Assembly: GCA_963559135.1 (NCBI GenBank)
Contig: CAUWJP010000001.1
Span: forward strand, 1-64,000
DNA: 64,000 nt
Origin: Sellimonas sp963559135
GTDB lineage: Bacteria > Bacillota > Clostridia > Lachnospirales > Lachnospiraceae
Reading direction: 5' to 3'
A model generated the notes under the pieces. It worked only from the letters and a program-made list of their open reading frames with translations, had not been told where the DNA came from and made no database searches. The stretch's first letter is position 1. The number at the start of each line of letters is the position of its first letter. The translations under genes were made by a program, and so were the position numbers. Shown in pieces: positions 25,009 to 34,249 of the stretch.

Positions 25009-25069
25009 GAAAATTGTAATAAACTAAAATACAAAGATATTATACAGTGGGCTATACAGCGTTAGGAAT

Positions 25070-25102
25070 AAAGAGAAGAAGGGCATCAGCCTTTCTTCTC
25101 TT
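25070..25102. terminator. Hairpin between the ROK gene and the AraC gene, possibly bidirectional
   Basis: aaagagaagaa pairs with ttcttctcttt around gggcatcagcc. The right side ends in ctcttttc on the plus strand. It overlaps the stop of the minus-strand AraC gene (25086-25088), so it may end transcripts from both sides. Confidence 0.6.
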
Positions 25103-25907
25103 TTCGGTATTGGGTCGGGGTACGTCCCTTTTTCTGTTTGAAGAGGCGAGAAAAGTAGAGAGCATCATCATATCCAACTGATCTGGCAATATCATTGATG
25201 GTAAGGGCAGTATCTTTTAATAGCGTACAGGCACGCCGGATGCGGTAGTCAAGCAGATATTCCTGAGGAGAACTGCCAGTGATATCTTTGAACAGACGGT
25301 AAAGATAAGTGCGTTCAATATTCAGATGATCTGCAATGACCTGAATATTAACAGGGTGGGCGTAATTACTCTCAATATATCGCAGAGATTCCTCGACATA
25401 GGAAATCTTTTTTTCCTTCGGCGGGATGTATGCTCGTGGAAATTTACTTGCCAGGAGATAAAGATATTCATAAAGGATACTATTCATCATGAGATCACGG
25501 TTTTCCGGAAGCTGGTACGCTTCAAACATTTTTTCGTGGCACAGTCTGACACGGTCGTCCTTCCCGTAGTGGAAATAAGGCGTTTCCAGAAGAGAGGTCC
25601 GTTTCAGATATTCTTCGATCTTGATACCCTGGAAACCAATCCAGGTATAGGTCCATGGGTCGTACTTATCCGCCTCATAGTAAATCAGTGTATTAGGACG
25701 GATCAAAAAGGCATCCCCCTCAGAAAGATGGTAAAGATGTCCGTCTGTTTTATAAATTCCTTTTCCTTTTAAAATATAATGAATCAGATAGCCGCTGCGA
25801 ACAACAGGGCCATAACTGTGGGACGGCACACAGGTTTCAAAACCGCAGGTATAGATCATAGCGTCGAGATTGTGGGAAAAATCATTTGAAAAAATATAAT
25901 CCTTCAT
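25086..25907 (-). CDS. AraC family transcriptional regulator of the sucrose/fructan locus
   Basis: 273 residues: an N-terminal cupin-like sensor arm (about 1-150, with D-A-F-L-I-R-P-N-T) and a C-terminal AraC DNA-binding domain with two helix-turn-helix units (I-A-D-H-L-N-I-E-R-T-Y-L-Y-R-L-F-K and D-I-A-R-S-V-G-Y-D-D-A-L-Y-F-S-R-L-F-K). ATG 25907 with ggagga just upstream is preferred to the longer frame, which would add a hydrophobic stub. It is divergent from the PTS gene, with a 19-base palindrome between them, so it likely activates that operon in response to sugar. Confidence 0.85.
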   Translation of the reverse strand: MKDYIFSNDFSHNLDAMIYTCGFETCVPSHSYGPVVRSGYLIHYILKGKGIYKTDGHLYHLSEGDAFLIRPNTLIYYEADKYDPWTYTWIGFQGIKIEEYLKRTSLLETPYFHYGKDDRVRLCHEKMFEAYQLPENRDLMMNSILYEYLYLLASKFPRAYIPPKEKKISYVEESLRYIESNYAHPVNIQVIADHLNIERTYLYRLFKDITGSSPQEYLLDYRIRRACTLLKDTALTINDIARSVGYDDALYFSRLFKQKKGRTPTQYRKEKKG

Positions 25908-25938
25908 AAATCCTCCAAGAACCAACAAAACTATATAG

Positions 25939-25957
25939 ATAGACAACATTTGTCTAT
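25939..25957. promoter_or_regulatory. 19-base palindromic operator candidate between araC-type gene and PTS gene
   Basis: The arms atagacaa and ttgtctat are perfect and flank a 3-base centre (cat). A TATAAT for the PTS gene follows at 25979-25984 with no good -35 box, as is usual for activator-dependent promoters. The likely binder is the divergent AraC regulator, or a LacI-type protein encoded elsewhere. Confidence 0.55.
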
Positions 25958-26091
25958 ATTATATTCAGTATAAACCGCTATAATTAGAATTACAAGAACA
26001 AAGAATACAGCATTTGTTCATACCGCGGTGAAACAGCAGGAGTGTACATAACTGCATCATAGGGATTGGATTTTTATGGGAGGTATCAAGC

Positions 26092-28050
26092 ATGGATGCG
26101 GAAAAAAGACAACGATATGAAAACATATCATCCGAACTTGTCAGACTTTCGGGCGGCAGAAATAATATTTTAGGAATCGCCCATTGTGCGACACGTCTGA
26201 GACTTGTTCTGGAAGATAATGATAAGGCAGATATTAAGGCAATTGAAGATGTGGATCTGGTAAAAGGTGTGTTCGAGGCAGGAGACCAGCTTCAGATCAT
26301 TTTCGGAGCAGGACTGGTAAACGATGTATGCCAGATACTTGCAGAATCCCTCCATATGGACAGCATGAGTCTTGGAGACTTGAAAACAAAGTCAAATAAG
26401 AGGATGAATCCACTGCAGCGGGCAGTCAAGGCTCTTTCTGATGTGTTTATTGAAATCATGCCGGGAATTCTGGCAGCAGCACTTCTGACCGGACTTTCCA
26501 GTGTGCTTGGAAATCTGCAGATTGTGGAGAATAATGCGACACTTTACGGGATTGCACGGCTGATTAATATTTCTTCCGGGGCGATCTTCGGATTTCTTCC
26601 TCTGTGTGTTGCATACAGTACGGTCAAACGATTTGGTGGAAGACCGATTATGGGTATTGTAATCGGCTGTATTATGTTGACGAACAGTCTGGCAGATGCC
26701 AGTGCGGCAGCACAGGGGACGGTGGAAGTAACTACACTCCATATTTTTGGACTTCCAGTTGACCTGATCGGGTTCCAGGGCGGAATAATCGTCGCACTTC
26801 TGATTGGTATTGTCACTGCAAAGCTTGATATTTTCTTTGAGAAGAAAGTACCGGAAGTGATCCGTCTGCTTGTATCACCACTTTTAACAACACTTGTCAG
26901 TTCCTTCCTTCTGTTTATGATTATCGGACCGGTTGGAAGAGGACTTGCAAACGGAATTACAAGTGTACTTGTATGGATGACCCAGAACCTTGGAGTGATC
27001 GGATACGCGGCATTCTCTGGAGTGCAGCAGTTGATAGTCATTACTGGTCTTCATCATGTATTCGGCGCGATTGAATCTCAGCTCCTTGTCGATACCGGGA
27101 GAAACTTTTTAAATCCGCTGATGTCTGTAGCGATTATTGCACAAGGCGGAGCGGTTCTTGGATATCTTGCAAGAAATATAAAAGATGCAAAAGCAAAAGA
27201 ATTATGTATTCCAAGTTTTATTTCGGTCCTGTTTGGAATTACAGAGCCGGCACTGTTCGGTGTGAATTTAAGATATCGTTATCCGCTGATCGGCGGATGC
27301 ATCGGCGGAGCAATCGGTGGAGCAGTTGTTTATTTCACAGATCTTGCGGCATTAGGATTTGGAACCACAGTGGTACCGGGAATTGCACTTGCAGACCCGG
27401 CGCATAATGGATATGTTAATTATATTCTCGCCCATGTGATTGCACTTGCGGCAGGATTCTTCTTTGCATTCCTGATCGGAATTGGATTTGACAAAAAGAA
27501 GGTTGGACAAGCAGCAACTGTGTCGCCAGCAGAACAGGAAGAACCGGTGAAAACCGTCGAAGCAAAGGAAGAGGATCAAAAAAAGACTGCAGAACTTTCA
27601 GAAGAAATCGGTGCATTTGCAAAAGGTGATCTGATTGGAATTGAAGAAGTCAATGACCAGACCTTTGCACAGAAAGTACTGGGGGATGGAATTGCGATTG
27701 TACCAAAAGAAGGGGCAATTTATGCCCCGGCAGATGTAAAGGTCGAGATTGTCATGGATACCAGACATGCTTTGGGACTTCGCACAAAAGCAGGAAATGG
27801 AATCCTGATTCATGTAGGAATTGATACGGTTAATCTTGGGGGAAGATATTTTACGCTTCATACTGAGCAGGGAAAAAGCGTGAATAAGGGAGAGCTGCTT
27901 TTGGAGTTTGATCAGGAAAAGATTAAGGCTGAAGGATATGATACAACCACCAGTCTGATTATTACAGAGCCAGTGGAAGGCAGCAGACTTGAAAAAGAAG
28001 CAGACAAACCGGTTCAGGATGGTGACCGGATTTTGAAAATCGTGAAGTAG
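26092..28050 (+). CDS. PTS sugar transporter EIIBCA, sucrose/beta-glucoside class
   Basis: 652 residues in the order EIIB (1-90; phospho-cysteine Cys32 in A-H-C-A-T-R-L-R), EIIC (about 105-465; ten hydrophobic segments with G-L-H-H-V-F and G-I-T-E-P-A-L-F-G), a Glu/Lys-rich linker (about 470-505), and EIIA-Glc-like domain (His574 in L-I-H-V-G-I-D-T-V). It takes up and phosphorylates the sugar in one step. The GH32 gene 10 bases downstream points to sucrose, giving sucrose-6-phosphate. ATG 26092 has ggaggtatc upstream. All phosphorylation sites are present. Confidence 0.88.
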   Translation: MDAEKRQRYENISSELVRLSGGRNNILGIAHCATRLRLVLEDNDKADIKAIEDVDLVKGVFEAGDQLQIIFGAGLVNDVCQILAESLHMDSMSLGDLKTKSNKRMNPLQRAVKALSDVFIEIMPGILAAALLTGLSSVLGNLQIVENNATLYGIARLINISSGAIFGFLPLCVAYSTVKRFGGRPIMGIVIGCIMLTNSLADASAAAQGTVEVTTLHIFGLPVDLIGFQGGIIVALLIGIVTAKLDIFFEKKVPEVIRLLVSPLLTTLVSSFLLFMIIGPVGRGLANGITSVLVWMTQNLGVIGYAAFSGVQQLIVITGLHHVFGAIESQLLVDTGRNFLNPLMSVAIIAQGGAVLGYLARNIKDAKAKELCIPSFISVLFGITEPALFGVNLRYRYPLIGGCIGGAIGGAVVYFTDLAALGFGTTVVPGIALADPAHNGYVNYILAHVIALAAGFFFAFLIGIGFDKKKVGQAATVSPAEQEEPVKTVEAKEEDQKKTAELSEEIGAFAKGDLIGIEEVNDQTFAQKVLGDGIAIVPKEGAIYAPADVKVEIVMDTRHALGLRTKAGNGILIHVGIDTVNLGGRYFTLHTEQGKSVNKGELLLEFDQEKIKAEGYDTTTSLIITEPVEGSRLEKEADKPVQDGDRILKIVK

Positions 28051-28060
28051 AGGAACTGAT

Positions 28061-29512
28061 ATGAAAAAAATGGAAAATGAAAACTGGGTGAATAAAGTCA
28101 GGGAAGAAGAAAATCGACAGAAGGACAGACTGAAAAGATGTCCTTTTCGGATGAACTATCATATCATGCCGCCGGTCGGCTGGCTGAATGATCCCAATGG
28201 ACTGTGTCAGTTTCAGGGTGTCTATCAGGCTTATTTCCAGTATTCTCCGCTCAGCGTTAATGGCGGCGGAGGCTTCTGGGGGCATTGTACCAGCCGGGAT
28301 CTGCTGCACTGGCTGTATCAGGATCCGGTTCTTACGACAGACCGGCCGGAGGACCGAAGCGGGGTATATTCTGGATCTGCACTAATAGAAGATGGAATTA
28401 TGTATCTTTTTTATACTGGAAATGTCAAACTGCCGGGGGACTATGACTATATTGATGAAGGAAGAATTTCCAGTCAGCTGATGGTCAGTTCGGAAGATGG
28501 ACAGCATATGTCAGAAAAAACGGTCCTTCTTGGAATGAAAAATTACCCGGAAGACATGACAGCACATATCCGGGATCCGAAAGTATGGAAAGAGCATGGA
28601 TATTACTACATGATTCTTGGCGCAAGAAAGAGGGATTTCGACGGTGAAAGACGTTGTGATACCGGCTGCGCGCTGGTCTATGTTTCAGAAGATAAAAAAC
28701 AATGGAAGTTGGATCATGAAATTCTTCCGGAAGAAAATTTTGGCTATATGTGGGAGTGCCCGGATCTGTTTGAACTGGATGGAGAGAAAATTCTTTCCTA
28801 TTGTCCGCAGGGGCTCCATGCGGAACCGGAACGGTTTCAGAATTTGTATCAGTCTGGCTATTCGATTCTGACAAACGGCAAAACTCCGGAAAAGACCTTT
28901 CGAGAATGGGATATGGGATTTGACTTTTATGCACCGCAGACATTCGCGGATGAGAATGGACGGAGAATTCTGATAGGATGGGCCGGAGTGCCGGATACTA
29001 TTGAGACACATCGGAATCTGTCTGTACAGAATGGATGGCAGCATTGCCTGACAATTCCAAGAGAACTTCATATGGAAAACGGAGCAGTATACCAGATGCC
29101 GGTATGTGAAATCGATACTTTATCCTGGAAACGAGAAGAAGGTGCCTTTTGCCGCTTTGGAAGAGAGACGGTAAAAATTGAGACCATACTGCAGGAAGGA
29201 ATCCCGGCAGAAATCCGGATTGGAACGGAAAAGAATAGTTTGACGATCCATATGGAAACAGATCGAATCCAAATGACATTCTTAAACAAAAAGGGAGAAA
29301 CATCTGTCTGTGGCGGAGGAAGAGCGACACGGATTGGGCGGACGGCATCCGACATCAAAAATGCGCTTGTACTGATTGATAATTCGATTGTAGAGATTTT
29401 TATAAATGATGGAGAGATAACAATGACAACCAGAATCTATCTGGAAGAATCGGAGCGGATGGTTACGATAAATGGATGTTCATCATGTGAAATCTGGAAG
29501 ACAGAAGAATAA
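28061..29512 (+). CDS. scrB: Glycoside hydrolase family 32, sucrose-6-phosphate hydrolase
   Basis: 483 residues. The GH32 nucleophile is Asp44 in W-L-N-D-P-N-G, the transition-state stabiliser is in H-I-R-D-P-K-V, and the acid/base Glu is in W-E-C-P-D-L-F. A C-terminal beta-sandwich follows. No signal peptide is seen, so it acts in the cytoplasm on the phosphorylated sugar delivered by the PTS, releasing glucose-6-phosphate and fructose; the fructose would then need a kinase, and the ROK gene nearby is broken. It starts 10 bases after the PTS stop with a gagg site. A terminator follows. Confidence 0.9.
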   Translation: MKKMENENWVNKVREEENRQKDRLKRCPFRMNYHIMPPVGWLNDPNGLCQFQGVYQAYFQYSPLSVNGGGGFWGHCTSRDLLHWLYQDPVLTTDRPEDRSGVYSGSALIEDGIMYLFYTGNVKLPGDYDYIDEGRISSQLMVSSEDGQHMSEKTVLLGMKNYPEDMTAHIRDPKVWKEHGYYYMILGARKRDFDGERRCDTGCALVYVSEDKKQWKLDHEILPEENFGYMWECPDLFELDGEKILSYCPQGLHAEPERFQNLYQSGYSILTNGKTPEKTFREWDMGFDFYAPQTFADENGRRILIGWAGVPDTIETHRNLSVQNGWQHCLTIPRELHMENGAVYQMPVCEIDTLSWKREEGAFCRFGRETVKIETILQEGIPAEIRIGTEKNSLTIHMETDRIQMTFLNKKGETSVCGGGRATRIGRTASDIKNALVLIDNSIVEIFINDGEITMTTRIYLEESERMVTINGCSSCEIWKTEE

Positions 29513-29517
29513 TAAAG

Positions 29518-29561
29518 AAGAGAAGCTGGCTTAAAAAAGAAGTCGAAGCTTCTCTTTTTTT
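29518..29561 (+). terminator. Terminator of the PTS-GH32 operon
   Basis: The perfect arms aagagaagct (29518-29527) and agcttctctt (29547-29556) are followed by a T run to 29561. Confidence 0.88.
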
Positions 29562-29653
29562 GATTGAGATCTGACATTTACAGCAGGGAGAATTTCAGAT
29601 AAAATATACTATAGCGAAAGAAGAAATATGGATAAGGAAAGAAGGGAAAAAGC

Positions 29654-30169
29654 CTGAAGGTAGCAGTTATCGGATACAGTGGCTGTGGAAAGTCTACCAT
29701 CGCAGCATGGATCGCCCAAAAAAGGAGGATTCCGCTTCTTCATCTCGATAAGGTTCATTGGCTGAGTGGGTGGATTGAACGCTCGAAAGAAGAGGAAAAG
29801 AAAATAGTCAGAGAATTTCTTGACAGCCACGATTCCTGGGTGATTGATGGAAATTATCATAGTATGGAATACGAGCGCAGGATGCGGGAGGCGGACCGTA
29901 TCCTGTTCCTTGATTTTCCAAGACTTATATGTCTTTATCGGGCATGGAAGCGGGCGAGAAGGTACCGAGGAAGAACAAGATCATCCATAACAGAAGGATG
30001 TACAGAAAAATTAGATCTGGAATTCATCTGTTGGATTCTTTACGAAGGAAGAAACCAGAAGGCGAAACTGGAGTATCAATGGGTGATGCAAAAATATGGA
30101 TCCAAAGTAGTACGGATCAAAAATCAGAGAGAACTGGACAGGGAGAAACGAAAATGGATAAAACATTAG
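29654..30169 (+). CDS. P-loop kinase-like protein (topology modulation/adenylate kinase-like) with CTG start or lost start
   Basis: The open frame runs from a TAA at 29633 to 30169. From CTG 29654 it reads x-K-V-A-V-I-G-Y-S-G-C-G-K-S-T, a perfect N-terminus for the small P-loop family with Walker A at residues 7-15, followed by L-H-L-D-K-V-H-W and W-V-I-D-G-N-Y, which are standard for this group. There is no ATG, GTG or TTG before the P-loop. aagaaggg lies 7 bases ahead of the CTG, so CTG is either a genuine rare start or a mutated ATG. The family acts as nucleotide or small-molecule kinase of unknown substrate. The end overlaps the HD gene by 16 bases. Confidence 0.7.
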   Translation: MKVAVIGYSGCGKSTIAAWIAQKRRIPLLHLDKVHWLSGWIERSKEEEKKIVREFLDSHDSWVIDGNYHSMEYERRMREADRILFLDFPRLICLYRAWKRARRYRGRTRSSITEGCTEKLDLEFICWILYEGRNQKAKLEYQWVMQKYGSKVVRIKNQRELDREKRKWIKH

Positions 30170-30756
30170 ATCAGCTGTTTGATTTTATCAGAGAAATTGA
30201 CAAAGAAAAATTCATCGGACGCCAGACCTATCTGACGAATGGCGAGAGAAAAGAAAATGATGCAGAACATGCGTGGCATATGGCGATCATGGTATTGCTC
30301 TTAAGCGGATATTCTAATGAAAAAATCGATGTTCTACGAACGATTTCGATGCTTTTGATTCATGATATTGTGGAAATTGACGCAGGTGATACTTATGCTT
30401 ACGATGAGGAAGCAAAAAAGACGCAGAAAGAAAGAGAAGAAAAAGCGGCGGAGCGTATTTTTGGGTTGCTTCCGGAAGAACAGGGCACTTACCTGATGGA
30501 ATTATGGAAGGAATTTGAGGCAAGAGAAACACCGGAAGCAAAGTTTGCACGAACCATGGACAATCTGCAGCCGATAATGCTCAATGCGGCTACGGATGGA
30601 AAGGCCTGGGTAGAGCACGGAGTGTCAATAGACCAGATTATGAAGAGAAATGCACAGACGGGCGAGGGAGCTTCTGCGCTCTGGGAATATGCACAGAAGA
30701 ACTGGTTGGAACCAAATCTGAAAAAAGGGCGGATAAAGCTGCAGAAAGATTTGTAG
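30154..30756 (+). CDS. HD domain phosphohydrolase (YfbR/HDDC2-like 5'-nucleotidase type)
   Basis: 200 residues. Metal ligands are seen in D-A-E-H-A-W-H-M (His), H-D-I-V-E-I-D-A-G-D (His-Asp, then Asp) and M-D-N-L-Q-P (Asp), the pattern of YfbR/HDDC2 enzymes that dephosphorylate deoxynucleoside monophosphates. ATG 30154 follows gggagaaacg inside the previous gene, so the two are translationally coupled; the longer frame from 29929 is only the shadow of that gene. The last bases overlap the -35 box of the next promoter. Confidence 0.82.
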   Translation: MDKTLDQLFDFIREIDKEKFIGRQTYLTNGERKENDAEHAWHMAIMVLLLSGYSNEKIDVLRTISMLLIHDIVEIDAGDTYAYDEEAKKTQKEREEKAAERIFGLLPEEQGTYLMELWKEFEARETPEAKFARTMDNLQPIMLNAATDGKAWVEHGVSIDQIMKRNAQTGEGASALWEYAQKNWLEPNLKKGRIKLQKDL

Positions 30757-30779
30757 TTCCGATAGAAGTACGTTATAAT
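30751..30779 (+). promoter_or_regulatory. Promoter of the ChW-repeat gene cluster
   Basis: TTGTAG (30751-30756), 17 bases, TATAAT (30774-30779). It overlaps the stop of the HD gene and lies 43 bases before the ATG at 30822. Confidence 0.75.
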
Positions 30780-30821
30780 GAATTATCAAGGATTTTGATT
30801 TAGGAATGGAGAGGTGAGGGA

Positions 30822-33800
30822 ATGATTAGAACAAAGTTAAAGAGAATGCTTGCAGTATCGCTATGCGCAGCACTGTGTTTGTCGGCTGTCCCGGTTTATG
30901 CCGAGGATAATCCAAACGGTCAGTCAGAAGTGCAGACAGATACGATGCGGGAGAATGTACAGCAGGACAGTACAAAAGAAAGCAGTCAGACCAGTGAAAC
31001 TCCGGAACAGCCGGAAGGATCACAAGATATGACTTCTGAGCAGGAAACACTGCCGGCAGAGTCTGAAAATGATGTTCAAGAAGAAACGATTCCGGAGGAT
31101 CAGACTTCAGAGGAGACAAAGCAGACTACAGCGGAAACTCAGGAGCAGGAGAACAGTTCTCCGGAAACGTCAGAAGAGGCTACAAAAGCAGCAACTCCGG
31201 AAGAACAGCAGACTCAGACAGAGGAAACTGAGAGAGCGGCAGGAGCACATGTAGTATACAGAACACATGTACAGGATAAAGGTTGGCTGAAAGAAGCAGC
31301 AGACGGAGCCTTGGGCGGAACGGTCGGAGAATACAAGCGTATGGAAGCGATCGAAATTAAGCTTGAAGGTATATCAGGCGGCATTCAGTACCGTTCTCAT
31401 ATTCAGAAGTATGGATGGGAGAATGGGGTGGAAAGCAGATGGCGCTTTGAGCGGAACTGAAGGCGAGGCAAAGCGTCTGGAGGCAATCCAAATTCGGCTG
31501 ACTGGAGAGGCTGCTGAACAGTATGATGTTTACTACCGTGTCCATGCGCAGGACTATGGATGGCTTGGATGGGCAAAGAACGGCGAAAATGCAGGTACAT
31601 CCGGGAAATCAAAGCGTCTGGAAGCAATTCAGATCCAGCTTGTAGAAAAAGGAGGAAAGGCTCCAGGTACTACAGACAATGCTTATGTGCATCCGCTTGT
31701 CAATTACAGTACTCATGTTCAGACGGCAGGATGGCAGAGTTCAGTAGCGGATGGGGCAGTTAGTGGAACAGTTGGAAAATATAGACGTCTGGAGGGAATT
31801 AAGATTCGTCTGGACAGCGAAGCTCCTTCGGGAAATATAGAGTACCGGACTCATATTCAGAATATTGGATGGGAAAAAGAATGGAAGTCTAATGGAACTC
31901 TGAACAACAGGGAAAGCACTTCGTCTGGAAGCTATACAGATCCGTTTGAACGGAGAGATTGCCGAACGGTATGATGTATATTACAGAGTCCACGCACAAA
32001 ATTATGGATGGCTTGACTGGGCGAAAAATGGAGAAAGTGCAGGAACTTCCGGTTTAAATCTCAGGCTGGAGGCAATTCAGATTCAGCTTGTTAAAAAGGG
32101 AGAAAAGGCTCCTGGAAAAACCGATACACCGTATGTAAAAATGATGATCCGTTATATGTCTCATGTACAGGATCTTGGCTGGGAAAATTATGTCAATGAT
32201 GGGGCAATGAGCGGAACGAAGGGAAAAGCAAAACGCCTTGAAGCAATTAAAGTTCAGATAAATAATGCAGACGTTGCCGGAGAAGTAGAATACCGGACAC
32301 ATGTGCAAAATCTTGGCTGGGAAAATAAATGGACGAAAAATGGAGCTGTCAGCGGAAGTGTTGGAAAATCACTTCGCCTGGAAGCGGTTCAGATTCGGTT
32401 GACTGGTACCGTAGCGGATCAATATGATTTGTATTACAGGGTACATGTGCAGGATTATGGCTGGCTTGATTGGGCAAAAAATGGAGAGATTGCAGGGACA
32501 ACAGGATTATCCAAACGGATGGAAGCCATTGAAATTCGGATGGTAAAAAAAGGTGAAAAAGCACCTGGTTCGACGGAGCATTCATATATTACAACTGGCT
32601 GGGGAACGAAGATTGGACTGATTGGAGATTCCACATCCATTAATATAAGACCAAATAAGCTTGACCAACTCAAAAAGTCCGGAAAGGCTACGAGCATAGA
32701 AGTAACCGCAGCGATGAAATATCAGGGGAATACTCTGTTCGTCAGGTGAAGAAAGAAGTGAATCTGAACAGTATAACATCCGCTGGGTTTAACATGAATG
32801 TGGGTTACTATGGAAAGTTTTATATTTCTATTTCTTATAAAAAGAATGGAAAAATTATAGAAGCCGAAGAGCAGATTGCAGGCGTAAAGGCAAGCGAATA
32901 TAATCTGGCACCGGTTTCGGCCTCTTTCCCGGTTGTGTACTTTTCACTGTCTCTGTGGGATATTACCACCTCTTCGGAGACAGGAAAAACGATTCCGACG
33001 ATTGTAATGCTGGACAGACCTTCAGCATATAACTGGGATCAGCTTCCGCAAGGCGTTTATGGAATGCCATATCTTACAGATGAACAGATACAGAAGACAT
33101 ATAATTACAGTATGTATGCACAGTATGTCAAGGATTTGTACGAGGTAAGCCCGGATTCTAAGTTCCACCTGTATATTAATGACATTACCTGTACGCTGAT
33201 TCATTCGCTGCTTTATGCAAACCGGATTCCGGATAAGCAGTACACAATTACCATGATGTCAGATGGTTCTGGAACATTTAACATTATGAATGAGACTTAT
33301 AATGTGGCAGATCCTTCAGCAAAACACCAACAGCTGATTAATGAATGGAAGAGCGCAAAACGGGATGCCTACGAGACGGGTAAGGTAGCAACAGAATGGG
33401 GATGGCATAAGCGTTGGGATTGTATGTACGCAGTACTAGCGTGCGAACCTGGAACCGAATGGTGGGTAGCGCGGAACAATCTGTTCACCAGCGGGGATAA
33501 TAATGTTTTTGCTGAAAAGATTAAAGCAGATGTGACTGTTAAAAATGTGAACACAATGCTTCAGGAACTGCAGGCAAAAGGCGAGGGAACCGTAAATGCT
33601 TTCAAAGCATTGTATGATTTTAATGATGGCTATTTTGCAGAATCAGAAAGTCAGAATAAGAAATCCATGATGCTTTTAGGTACCTATGTATATAATGAAG
33701 AGACATTTGAAAACTATGCAAGGCTGACAAAACTTTATTACGGGGATGAATATGTTTACTATTACAAAGGTCATCCAAATACACCAACCGGAATGTATCC

Positions 33801-34233
33801 GGTAAAACAGGAGCAGCTAGAACGGCTGGGAATGATAGATGTAGACTCCTCTGTGGCGGCAGAGCTGATTTTATTCTTCAATCCGGAAATCAGTATGTCC
33901 GGTTACAGTTCCAGTACATTTAACTCTGCATCCAAGGAAATGGCATGCGGGCTGTTCAGTTCAACGAAATCAGAGGCGCTGGGTCAGACAGGTAGCATCG
34001 ATTATTCTGGAATTGACTGGTTTGCTTCAGTAATTGATCCAAACAATGTGGACAGCAAGATTGCGGCATTATGTCCGGACGGAGCAGACTGCTATCTGTT
34101 GGAGTTTTCGGATGAAATTTTAAGTAAGAGCAAGTATGATATTGGAATTTTTAATGCAGATACTGGAGAACTTACTTACTACGGTCTGGATGCGCAGGGG
34201 AATTACATAAAAGTTGCATCTGTAAAAGAATAA
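30822..34233 (+). pseudogene. Secreted ChW-repeat protein with C-terminal GT80-like sialyltransferase domain, broken by three lesions
   Basis: The reconstructed protein is about 1,130 residues: signal peptide (1-27), a Glu/Thr/Ser-rich linker, nine ChW repeats, then a domain of about 530 residues. That last domain has S-D-G-S-G (33259-33273), Y-K-G-H-P (H codon at 33772) and Y-S-S-S (33904-33915), which match the D-D-G, K-G-H-P and S-S motifs of GT80 sialyltransferases such as Pasteurella PM0188. The frame is lost at three points: an extra G in gggg at 31425-31428, a 5-base deletion near 31902-31905, and a missing G in the run at 32725-32728. Correcting them gives one continuous protein. The unbroken end could be read from GTG 32746 but has no signal peptide. 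The GT80 call is inference from motifs. Confidence 0.7.
31245..32568 (+). repeat. Nine ChW repeats in the GT80-like gene
   Basis: There are nine units of about 45 residues in three triplets. Unit types alternate: one with T/S-H-V-Q-x-x-G-W and D-G-A-x-S-G-T, one with Y-R-S/T-H-I/V-Q-x-x-G-W-E, and one with Y-Y-R-V-H-A-Q-x-Y-G-W-L-x-W-A-K-N-G. Frameshifts lie in units 2 and 5. ChW repeats bind cell-surface or extracellular partners in Clostridia. Confidence 0.8.
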
Positions 34234-34249
34234 AGGGAGGAAGTGTGAC

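Noticed and set aside
25986..26091. Complete sigma-A promoter for the PTS gene
   Set aside because: The TATAAT at 25979-25984 has no acceptable -35 element at 16-18 bases; TTGTCT is 23 bases away.
29929..30153. N-terminal extension of the HD protein from 29929
   Set aside because: It is the out-of-frame shadow of the P-loop kinase; the family N-terminus begins at ATG 30154.
31425..31428. Phase variation by G-run slippage in the ChW/GT80-like gene
   Set aside because: The G runs are only four bases long and the gene has a third lesion of another kind, so simple decay or sequence error is more likely.
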